Assembly: GCA_019914945.1 (NCBI GenBank)
Contig: CM034107.1
Coordinates: 11,346,001 to 11,410,000 of the forward strand
Length of the DNA: 64,000 nucleotides
Reading direction: 5' to 3'
Source: Typha latifolia
Lineage: Eukaryota > Streptophyta > Magnoliopsida > Poales > Typhaceae
Part shown: positions 23,564 to 35,200 of the stretch, in pieces
Layout: every line of letters starts with the position of its first letter
How positions within the stretch are numbered: the stretch's first letter is position 1
Notes under the pieces: generated by a model
The model's input: only the letters and a program-made list of their open reading frames with translations
Told to the model about the DNA's origin: nothing
Databases searched by the model: none
Program-made: the position numbers and the translations under genes

Positions 23564-24735
23564 TCATTGAGAAGGAACAAGGTTACACTGGAATTTAGGA
23601 GGAGGGTCAAGCCACTCCTTACAAACACGGTTTGCTAAAATGAACCTGGCTAGGTTGTTAGCCACATAGTTGTTTTGTCTGCTAGTGTAGCAAATATTGA
23701 TAGAAGTGGAGTCTGATATCCATTTAAGACAATCTTTGATATTAGGTTCTATTGCCCAATCTGGTTGGAGCTTCCCCCTACGGTTAAGCATGTTTACTAA
23801 GTTAAGGCAATTGCTAAACAACCAGATATTTCTCCCATTAGTCCGAGAGAGAGCTTCCTTTATCATCAAACATAGTGCTTGTGCTTCACTACGCAAAGCG
23901 TTGTGACTCTGAAAGAATAAACCTAACACCATCTTCGCTCCTCCCTTACCATGATGCATCGGACCATCCCATAGTATCACTAGGTTGAATCTCAGCACTG
24001 TTAGAGATAGGAGGATTGGGGGAGGATGTTTGAATCAACGAGAGCTTAGGGGGCGATTGTGATGAAGTCTCTGACCAAAAAATATTAGCTAAAGCAATAA
24101 GTTTCCGTGGGCAAGGTTTTTCCTCATTGAATATGAAATTGTTTCTTGCCTTCCAGATACTTCAGAGGACGGTGAAGCAGTAGGTTGTTTCTTTGTAATC
24201 CTTCAAAGCCGAAGTAGTAGAGACAAGCCAGTTACTAAACTTTGTAGTAGTTGGGTTTGCCTATAACCCTAATCTGCTAGCACCACTGCTCTTGCAAAGG
24301 AGCATCGAAGAAGAACATGATCGATGGATTACAACTCATTGGTACAAAATAGGCAGGAAGGATCTATTTCAATCCTTCGCATGTGAAGAACGATTCTTAT
24401 CGGGAGAGCTCCCACCGAGCATTTCCAGATGAACAACTTGACTCTCGGAGTGGAAGCTTTGTTTGTCCATATAAGATTCCATGGACTGCTGGCTTGAGTC
24501 GACGAGGAGCTAAGCCAATCACCATTCGTGAGAGAGCAGTACGTTGATTTAGAGGTAAAGTTAGTTTTTGCTAGAGGCTTCCAAGTGAGACGGTCTTGCT
24601 TGTCCGAAGTAGTGCAATTAGGAGTGATCCTACAAATAAGGGTAACTTCCTCCGGCAAGAAGAGAGAGTTAATAAGGTTCAAATTTCACTCACCATCGAA
24701 GTTCAGATCCTTAATAGTGAGACTAGCTTGGATAG
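23564..24735 (-). mobile_element. LINE 3' remnant: zf-RVT and RNase H domains
   Basis: Read on the minus strand, 24682-24329 encodes a zf-RVT (reverse-transcriptase zinc-binding) segment with WNLIWTNKASTPRVKLFIW and CLFC near its end. 23998-23564 encodes an RNase H-like segment (SEAQALCLMIKEALSR, NNYVANNLARFI). An in-frame TGA near 24690 and a frame change between the segments show that it is broken. This order is the C-terminal half of plant LINE ORF2 proteins. It is about 8.5 kb from the RT remnant at 13640-15060 and need not come from the same insertion. Confidence 0.8.
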
Positions 24736-24746
24736 AGGGATGGAGC

Positions 24747-24752
<6 letters not shown>

Positions 24753-24780
<28 letters not shown>

Positions 24781-24987
24781 TGAGTGAGGGAGCCATGGGT
24801 CACGACAAGGATGAATGGAGTCTCTGTTCCCCACCTTTCATATAACGTTTTTTTATTTTGAACTAAGTCCTAAGACTGAGAATGGTAGACTAGGCCCGGG
24901 ACGAGCATTGCGATTTCTTGGCCTCCCAAAAGGACCTGTTTGAATAATATCTTGCCCACATACAGGTTGATTATGTGAGTAGCCATT

Positions 24988-25074
<87 letters not shown>
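24753..25074. repeat. (GA)n, (CT)n and (AT)n microsatellites
   Basis: GA run at 24753-24780, CT run at 24989-25038 running directly into an AT run at 25039-25074. They lie just beyond the LINE remnant; no gene nearby. Confidence 0.9.
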
Positions 25075-25076
<2 letters not shown>

Positions 25077-26577
25077 AGTGACAACACTCTTCTCTATGCA
25101 ATGTGGAAGTTTGGTGGTGAGGCTAATCACCACTCTTTTAATGGTTAAAGGATTTTTTTTCTTTTTGGAAAAGAAAAGTTCTTAGACAGAATATTCAACC
25201 AAATCTTAAAGCACAGTCCAAATCAAAAGATGGTTGTTAGTGGTTGAGAACGACGAGGGTTATAAGAGGCCATGGTTGCTTACTTTTGAAATTTCCTTCT
25301 ATGATTAATTTTGTTACTCAGTTGGTATTATCCACCGGGGAAAGTTCAAAGTCTTTGATTTCCTTATCAAACTGAGCTATCCAAACCATTAATGCCCTTT
25401 TATTATCATATTCCACCAATCCAACATTATCTAATTAATAATCCAATTTCTTCACCAAACTATATCTCCTCAATTTACTCAAACTAGTCTAACCCTAAAC
25501 TTAATAACTAAATGGGTATATTTTAGACACGTCAATTATTATTATCTCATAGACGTTGATCTAGTAAACACATCAAATATTGATATCAAACGATGATCTA
25601 CATTATTAATTGGTTAAATACTATTAGCAATTCCCAAGTTCAAGAACTAGGAAGAGGGTCAGAGTTCGATTCCCAACAAAATGAGCAGGATCTGGACCTC
25701 CCAATACAATGCAGCCAAAAGAGACGGAGGCAATCAAAGTTAATAGCTAGGAGGGGGAGTAGAGACCAAAACTATCTATCTTATATAAATAATTGCAACT
25801 TTAGGAAGCGTTGAAGTCCAAATTGTGCCTTGGCCATCACTCACAAGTAGACCATAGAGATATCATTGTCCAAACCTTTCCACTGGAAAGTAGTATTAAA
25901 TGCATTTTATTACTATACACTTTGAACCACAGCTATTTTAATATTGTATCCTCGAAAACTTCATTTTATATCGCCATGTCTCTCTTAAACTAAATTACAA
26001 ATAGAAGAGTCAATAAATAAAAAGGGACAAATTGACTTAAATTGCATCGTTTTTGTTTAAAAAAATATATATTCAAAGAGAAAGTTTGGTTTAGTGATAC
26101 AAAGAGATTAAGTTTTTTTTATAAAATTTTATAAATTAATCTTAAATTTTATTTATTTTGTGATTCACACACTTCGTCTATAAAATTTATTTATCACTTT
26201 AAAATTATTTTAACTAACTGACATTAACTAAATTAATAAAATTATTTATTTTGACTATCCACTGAAGGTCGGACAAGCTCTAAAAATCATGCTCTAATCC
26301 AATTTGGAGTTGGAGTCGATTCCCTCCTCTAGTATCATAATCAATGAGTTGCTGGTTGTATAAAATTTGAGCAGTCGAGCCTGTAGACGATCCGATTCCC
26401 TAAGACTTACCTTTCTTGACCCGGCACCTCAGGTGGTTCAGTTTGATCTCGAGACTGGAATCATCCCTCTCTCTCTCTCTCGCACCAGCCTATTATCCAA
26501 AAAAGCCTACTACTGTGTTCCAACCAATCGGTGTCGCGTGTACAAATCCAAAGTAAGAAGGCTCATGGCAAGTGCGA
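25075..26577. other. AT-rich intergenic DNA upstream of NAPRT
   Basis: No gene recognised. Open frames of up to 73 codons have no recognisable content. A short CT run at about 26468-26481. Confidence 0.5.
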
Positions 26578-26583
26578 TATAAA
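26578..26583 (+). promoter_or_regulatory. Probable TATA box of NAPRT
   Basis: TATAAA in GCGATATAAAGGAGG, 149 bp upstream of the start codon, implying a leader of about 120 nt. Confidence 0.5.
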
Positions 26584-26731
26584 GGAGGAAACGACCTATA
26601 AAATTCCAACGGCCTCTCGTCCACTTCTCGTTTCGTCGGTTCCAATTCGCGAGGAGGGTTTCCATCTCTCATCCTCCTCTAGCTCTCGATCGAAACCCTG
26701 AGGGAGCGGGAAGGAGAAGAAGAGTAGATCT

Positions 26732-29700
26732 ATGGCGGCCGCGGCGGCGACGGGGAATGGATCTGCGATGGTGGAGAAGGAGATCGGAGGGCCGACGAAT
26801 CCGATGGTGACGCCGTTGCTGACGGATTTGTATCAGTTCACGATGGCCTACGCGTACTGGAAGGCCGGGAAGCATCTCGATCGAGCCGTGTGAGTGAGAT
26901 CTCTATTGGTTTCTCCTCTTTCCTTCCACTACGGACTAGGATCGGTTCTTAATTGCCTTTTACGGTTGATGAATTGGTCCTAGATTTCTTTTGCATTGGA
27001 TTTTTCTTTTCTCATTTTGCGTTGAAAGATAGACTTTATGGCTTGTTTTTTGTTTCGTTTTTGTGCGAGTTGGATGTTGCAGGTGTTTGTATAATTTTAA
27101 ATCCTGATACAAACAAATAGATGGGACAAAAAATGTCAGATATCTTATGGATTTTTTTATTTTAGAGATATATAGACTATTTTTTTAGGACCAATAAGTC
27201 TTTGTATTGTGATGTTGTTTATGTGGGTTCAGGGTATGAAAACAGAGGGGGTGAAATATCTTAATGTTGTTCTGAAATTTGATGTCGTGTAATAGGTGAT
27301 TGAAGCCAGCTGGTCAAATTGTGAGTTAAAATGAAATTTTATAGAGAAAAGTGTAGCGATGAATAGCATTAGACATTTGTGCCCTTCTTTGTGACGGATG
27401 GAGATTGAGCCTTGGAAACTATGTCGGAATTTAACTCTTGAAGAGTAAAAATATGCTAAGGTGTCTAATGGGAATCAAAGTTTATTTAATAATGTGATAG
27501 ATCAAGATTAATTTCTTCTTTTGTCGTAGTATATATTGTGAGGAAAATTTCTGATAGAAAAGTTAATGATTTATTTTTTGGATTTAATTAATTCAAATAA
27601 GCTTTGCTATCATAAAGCCAATTGCAAAATGGTGTGGACAAAGAGAGGCATTCCCATGGATATTACTGCTCTATTAATGGGGAATCTTATGGTATATATT
27701 AACATTATTTAATCAACCAGCTCACCAGAAGTTGCTGTTTTAACATTGTAGATGAATGGGTGTAGCTTTACAAAATTTAATTGGCTTCCATTGGATAAAT
27801 ATCTGCTAAATTCCATCTATTATTCTGGTTACGATGTTACAATGCAGCATATACATGTAAGAACTAAACTTACAAGAACATTATAATTCTTTATTTTTCA
27901 ATACTTCTTATGTGGTTCAGTTTACGTCTGCAAGATTCTCAAACTTATCTATATTTATCTGTGGAAACACATTTGAGTTTAATGTTCTAGGCATTATTTT
28001 AACTTCGGAGTTAAGCACTTAGTCTGCCTCCTGAAATTGCTTTTTATCCTAAACTTTAGCATTTTGCAGGTTTGATCTGTACTTCAGAAAGAACCCCTTT
28101 GGTGGTGAATACACTGTTTTTGCTGGCCTTGAAGAATGCATTCGTTTTATTGCCAATTTTAGATTCAACGAGGAAGATATTTCTTTTCTGCAGTCAGCAA
28201 TGCCAACATGTGAGGTACGTTGTGTTAGTCATGCAGCCATGTCCTTAATCTTTTTTTTCTCCTTCTCTACTTGCAGGATTTGTGGTTCTTATTTAGATAA
28301 AGTTCGTGCCCTGCACTCTCGAAATTAATTTTATGCATCTCCCAACTCAATTGATGGGTTATTATCGACCATCGCATGGTTCTTATTTTTGTTATCCTTG
28401 TGCCTCTAACTTGGTTGTGAGTTCTGTTAAAATAGGTGTAAGTTCTATCATTGTTACCTTTGCTTTTTGTTGTTCGGTTGCAGTTCTTTTCCAGAAAGAC
28501 AGTATATGCCTAATGAGCTAAAAGGATAGTTTTCTTGCAATTATACTGATATATGACTCGATTTGTAAGAACGTAAAAATAAGCAGTCTTTTGTAACAAG
28601 GTTAATACTTATTAGATGGTTATTTGGAAAACACTGTTTCTTTTTTTGTCTTATTCATCAAGATATAGTTTTGATGACCTTTGGATTGATCTTGTCTTCT
28701 TAAAACATTGGTCTCAGTGCAAGGTACTTCTCTGATGTATAAATAAGAAAAGAGAGGTTCGTATGTACTTAATATTTGTCTTTTTCTTGTATCTATATAT
28801 AATTGTCTCGCCTTACTCAGTCTTCATTATGTCTTAAATTATAAGTGAGCTTAGTTGACTTCTTCTTTTCTTATAATCTGGATACCTTAAAATAAAAGCT
28901 TCTTTGTCTTATTTTGCTATTTGGCATATGTTGTTAGTCATGATGTTTTGGTAAATTAGTTACTGTGTCATATGGCACTGTTTCTGTTCTTGTCAGATTA
29001 TGCTTCTTTGTTGATTTATGGTTTTCTTTGAAATTGTTACATGGATAACCACAGTTCGACAGCTTTTTTTATGCATTATTAATTAATTAATTAATGACCT
29101 TTGTTCTGGAAGCTTCTAAGTACGGCATCTTGTTTGGTTTTTATAAACTAATGCGGCTCAGATATTTTCTTTTTCCCTGTTTGCTGTCCTCTTTTTCCTG
29201 TCCATCTAGGATGGATTCTTTGACTATCTCAGAGAAATTGACTGTTCTGATGTGGAGGTTTATGCCATTTCTGAGGGTTCTGTTGTTTTTCCAAAGGTGC
29301 CCCTGATAAGAGTTGAAGGACCAGTTGCTGTGAGTATAAACAGAAATTCTTTAGTTGCCGTATTCTGTGAAATCTTTGACAAGAACCTTTGGTTCTTAAC
29401 TTCTTATATTTCTTCCCTTATTTTTATTAACTTTGTTCACCTGATACCTAGTCTGCCTTGTTATTATAGTTCTTTCCATTTCATGAGTGTTTTTTAATAT
29501 ATGCTCACTAGGTGGTTCAACTTCTTGAGACCCCATTTGTAAATCTAGTTAATTATGCCTCATTGGTGACTACAAATGCTGCACGACACCGATTTGTTGC
29601 AGGAAAGTCAAAAGTTCTACTTGAATTTGGACTTAGACGAGCGCAGGTGATCTTCATTTACCTCCTTTCTCACTTTTTCTGAGTTATTGTCTTCTTATGA

Positions 29701-32237
29701 GGAAGTTCTAATTTTGCAAGTTGGTTGTAGGGGCCTGATGGTGGAATAAGTGCTTCAAAATATTGTTATGTTGGAGGTTTTGATGCAACAAGGTCTGTTA
29801 TGTTTTATTGGTATTGCTTTCTAGTGGTTCTATATTCTGACTGTTCTGGACGGAATGGGTGTTATACTTGTAATGCAAATTCTGCCAGAAATACTAAGAA
29901 AATGCATAATGAAGTTTGTTATGAATGCGACATATTTTTAAGTTATATTTATAAGATGGCTGTTGGATAAAATAGCTGCCACTAAAACCGTAGGGAGGAG
30001 GCATTGAAAATTTAGAATGTCATGTTCTCCAACTCACTGAGCTAGTATTTTATTATGTGTCTACTTGTAGAGACCATATTTAATTACATACACGTAGAGC
30101 TGTCAAAATAAATGAGCAGCTCGGGCTCTGGTCAACTTCAATATAAATGAGTCGAGCCAAAGTAGGCAATCAACAAATTCCACTCCTCACCTTTACACGA
30201 GGCCCTATGGTCTTCTTGATCTCTTCCACTACCATTACTTGTTTCTTGTTGAGAAAAGAGAGAAGAGAGAGGGGAGATAAAGAGTGGGGTTGAAGCAGAT
30301 TGAGATCAAGATAAATCAACGCATGATATTTGCGAAGCAGAGGAATGTGTACGAGCTCTGCATGCTCTGCGATGTGATGTGGAGGTGGGACTCATTGTCT
30401 TCTCCAACCATGAATCGCTCTATAAATTCTGCAACAGCTTTATGTGATAAGTTATTACGCAAGCTCATTCGAGCGGAACCTGGACAAAATTCTAGGCTCA
30501 AAATGAATTTCGAACTGAGCTTGGGCAAAAGCCTTTCGCTCAGGCTTGGCTCACTATAATTTGTATATACACACGTTATATCTCGATATCTAGGTTATTC
30601 TTCTGGAAAAATATAATAATTTATTTTAGCTAATATTTCTTAAATAATCTATGCCCCTACTTTGTTGTCGATCTTGTCCTTCTACAGTTGAAACCTCATT
30701 GTGCAGATTTACATTGTATTGATTTTGCATTGTTCATAACTGATGTTTTCTCACACCATGTACAGCAATGTAGCGGCTGGAAATTTGTTTGGCATACCAC
30801 TTCGAGGAACACATTCTCATGCCTTTGTTAGCTCATTTATGGTTGGTAAATTCGCTTCTTGTTACGAACTGTACTTTTATTTTGTCTCAATTTTGAAATG
30901 TAGATATGATGGCACAGATCTTCACATTTTATCCCAATAATCTCATTTTCTAATCTCATTTCCTTTGACCATACTTAATTTTCTGGAATTTCTGCACCAG
31001 GAGATAATTCCAACCCACTGTTTGATTGCATAAAGTAGCTGCATCCCTTTCATCTGCATGAGTTAGGCCATAACTTTGCCTACATTTTTATTGGTAGGTA
31101 TATGTTGTTGGACAGAGTTCTGTTGATAGGAGTATTTTTCCCAATCATTTTACTTGCATATACACTTTATATAACCTTTGCTTAGAACTTTTAGTTGCAA
31201 ACTGGAAATTGTACTGGGCATTTTCAGCGGAAATTAGCAGATCGTACATGTTAAAAATTCTGTTATTTATTTGTTTCTGCACACTGGGGTATAAGTATAA
31301 CTTATCTTCTGATATTCTTATCAAATTGTTTTCCAGAGCCCTGATGATATCATTGACAAAGCACTTAAGAGTCAAGATGGCTCAAGAACTTGCGAGGACT
31401 TTGTTAGTCTTGTGCAGACCTGGCTCAGCAAAATTCAGGTACTAATTTCTGTGCTCTAAAATTTTGTAGCTTTTCCTTTCACAGTTTTTTTTTTTTTTTA
31501 AACTTACAATTTCATACTCTTTTCACTTGTTTGAGTTTACTTCTATTTGAAAAATATTGTAATCATCTCTCAGTTGAAAAGAATATTATATATCGCAGCT
31601 TGTTAAGTAATCGTGTCTTGCTGTCATGGGCCTTATGGCCAATGTAATGTACAACTTATTTTAGACACTAATCTCATGGTCAATTTTTGTGCATCTTAAG
31701 CTAGCAGATGCATTGCGTGGCGTTTTTGGTGAAACAAATCAAAGTGAGCTTGCAGCCTTCATGTCATATGCTTTGGCGTTCCCAAATAACTTTCTAGCAC
31801 TTGTAGATACCTATGATGTGAGTTATCATTTCTTGATTATCTTTATCCTTATAATTTCTCTTATTTTATTCGCCAAATAACTTCCGAGCAATTGTAGATG
31901 TAATTACATGCATACATGCAATACACCTAGCTGACATTTACATGCAATATTTAAATATTAATATAGCTTTATGGGAAGTTTTAGTTAAATCCATGGATGG
32001 CCGTGCCGGCGGCGTACCGGCACGTGGCACGAGGGGTGTCGCACGACACTCCTAATAGCTTCGGCATCAACCTCGTCGTCGAGCTCGCTGTCGCCACTCG
32101 CCCGAGCTCGCTGTCGCCACTCGCCCGAGCTCGCGTCGGGTGCCCTAGCCGAGGGAGGGGAAGAAAGAGATCGAGAGAGAGAGAGAGAGGGTTGCCGATC
32201 CGAATCCGCAACTTATGTTTTAACCGATAAGCCCCCC

Positions 32238-32281
<44 letters not shown>

Positions 32282-35200
32282 TTCTCTCTCGATCTCTTTC
32301 TTCCCCTCCCTTGGCTAGGGCACCCGATGCGAGCTCGGGCGAGCGGCGACGACAACCGGGAGTGGCGATGGCGACCGGGAGCGGCGACGACGACCGAGAC
32401 TGGTGACGGCCAAGGTGGTACATTTTTCTCTCCTTTTCTTACGGCACGGCCGGCAAGTGCCGCGGCACGTGCCGTGCATGCCGGCGATCGGCACGGGCCG
32501 TGCCTGTGGCACGACCATCATTGGTTAAATCTTTGTTAAAAGATTAGCACTTCTCATCTCAGGGTAAGGACATTTCAGATTGAGGCAGACCTTTGTCTAA
32601 AAAGTGTTAAATACTTTACCTAACATGAATATGTTAATGTAATGCTTTTCCCTCCCTTTCGTTGCATTATCCTTATCTTTCCTCTCAGTCTAAGATCTAG
32701 TAATGGAGTAACTTAATGTTGTGTATTCCATGTTACCTTTCCTTTTAATTGTTCTACAAGCATTATTTTTTTTATGCATGTAGAGTAATTCCGTGTGACT
32801 TACTTTCATGAGCATTGTTTGGCTAATGCCTGTAAAGGTAGTTTCAGCTCATCATTCTGTTTATTCATGCTTTAAGATATGACAATATTTAGCTGAACGA
32901 GTCATTAACTTATTATATGTAATATTGTTCTATGGATAGACTTCGGACTGCATGATTTCATCGTCTGAGTAGATTATCGTTGTTGTATTGATGGTTCAGC
33001 ATCTTTTTACAAATTCTTTATTCACCAGGTTATGCGAAGTGGAATTCCTAACTTCTGTGCAGTAGCTCTAGCACTTGATAGTTTAGGGTAAGTTTTTGCT
33101 CCTGAATAATTTTGAGGTTTCTTTAATTATGTACCTATTGTATCTAAGACTGATTCAACTGTTGACTCAAAACACCGCCAAGATTTCATTTATATTGATT
33201 TAATATGAAGGTCCTGGACTTCTGTCATTAGGTAGTATCTGACCATGAGTATACTAATTTTTGTAAAAAATCCTCTTGAAAGGTTTTAGAAATTGATACA
33301 AATAGAAGCACAAACGAAGAAGATGACGATCGATATGTCTTGGGAAATCTATAATAGATCATTGTCCTTTTTTTAATGCTATACATTATCAAGTTTATGA
33401 TAAGGATTTCATGCTAGTCACCTAGCGGCAACAGGAATTAATTGTGCCGATGGTATAGCCCGTGCCAAGCTAGTATCCTCCAATACGGGTATAGTATCAG
33501 ATGACACTCATTATGTGCCACCGGATACCTATTAACTATTAAATTAAGCAACATACTTAAAATGATATAGCTTAATTTTGCTAAATCTATTATTTGTAAG
33601 TGTGATCCTACATTAATCTAGTATTTTGGTGCTAGATTTATCAAAAATATTCTTTAAAATGTAGGAATGAAAGAGGAAATTTGAATTCCCTTATATTTTG
33701 CCCCAAATTTTAAGAAATCCAAAATTAAAATCTCAAATTCATTTAAATTAGGTGAAAATAGATGTAGAAGCATGTTAGGTTAACTCCATATGTGTTTGTT
33801 TGAACCCAAATTTTACAACTTTGAGCTTAAATTTTAGCACAATTAGAAATTATTTGATTATATTACTTTTCCCTGAATTACTGAAAAATTGTCAAATTAA
33901 TGAATGTGTTAAATTATATTATATATTGAATCATATTTTTACTTGACTGTTGCTATATCTTTAGTAAAATAGATCATTTACAGAGATAAAAGACTCTAAT
34001 GTAGGCTTTAATACCTATATTAGAACTTAAAATATGTAGAAAAACCTAAAAAATTTATTAGAGACATGCTAGTGCACATTGGGGCATGCACAACTAGAGT
34101 GGGTTGTGCTGACAAGGAATTGGCATGGCACATGCCATTACATGGCAATCCTTGGTTTATATTTAGATGAAAGAAATGTGAATAGCCAATGTATTATAGT
34201 AAAAGAATAGTATCATGATCAGGACTTATACATCAGTTGTTCTTGCAAGAAGTGTAGAACCTCCCTTACCAAAAAGGAAGAAGTTAACATTTAACAACTA
34301 TTGAAACAATGATTACAATCTCTATGTTTTTCGGATCTTAATGGCACATGATTCTTTGCAGTCCATGTTCATGGTTCACTTAGCCAGTATGGTGAACTTG
34401 AAACTTTGCAAATCCACCTACGTTTCTATTACATTCATGACTCAGTCAAGGAGAGGACTCCTTGAAACTTTTATAACTTTGTGACTTTACAATTGATTCT
34501 GTAGCAATTCACTTCTAGCACCAAAGGGAAAATAATGTCCCTTTGCTTTACTATTGTGAAGGTTGATGTGGTTCTTATATGCAAATATTTTATACTTTAG
34601 GATTTCATACTCCTATTGGTCATCTATTTGCATATTTCTTTTCTACTTTAGTCTTCTGGATCTTAAATTTCTTTGTTTTGTTGACCTGAATTTTGAATAT
34701 CTTGATGCAGATATAAAGCATCTGGAATTAGGTTGGATTCTGGTGATCTCGCATATTTATCTATTGAAGCTCGAAAGTTCTTTCATGTAATAGAAAAAGA
34801 ATTTGGCATATCTGATTTTGGTAACACCGCGATCGCAGCTAGTAATGACCTGAATGAGGAAACTATTGATGCTTTGAACAAGCAGGTAATTTAAATCAGT
34901 TGAACCATATATCATTTGATGTTCTCTAGAATATTTTGAATTGAATAATCAGTTGCTATAAGCAATTGATGCAATTAAGAATTTTATGTAGTGATAAATT
35001 TATGCTAGAGTGAAAAGGTACATCTTCTAGACAAATGGTGGTAACCATTAAGATGGTCTTTTTCAATCCATATTAGAAAGCCATATCTTTGCTTGTGTTC
35101 ATCTTTTCTTCCACCAAGAAGAAAATATTAACATCCAAATTCTACATTCTAAGGTCATTGTAGCTATGTGTAAGTGCGTGCACATTTTTGTTTAGATTTC

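Noticed and set aside
31981..32539. Several overlapping Arg/Glu-rich frames in NAPRT intron 8
   Set aside because: Produced by the GC-rich MITE and its GA/CT core; not conserved protein.
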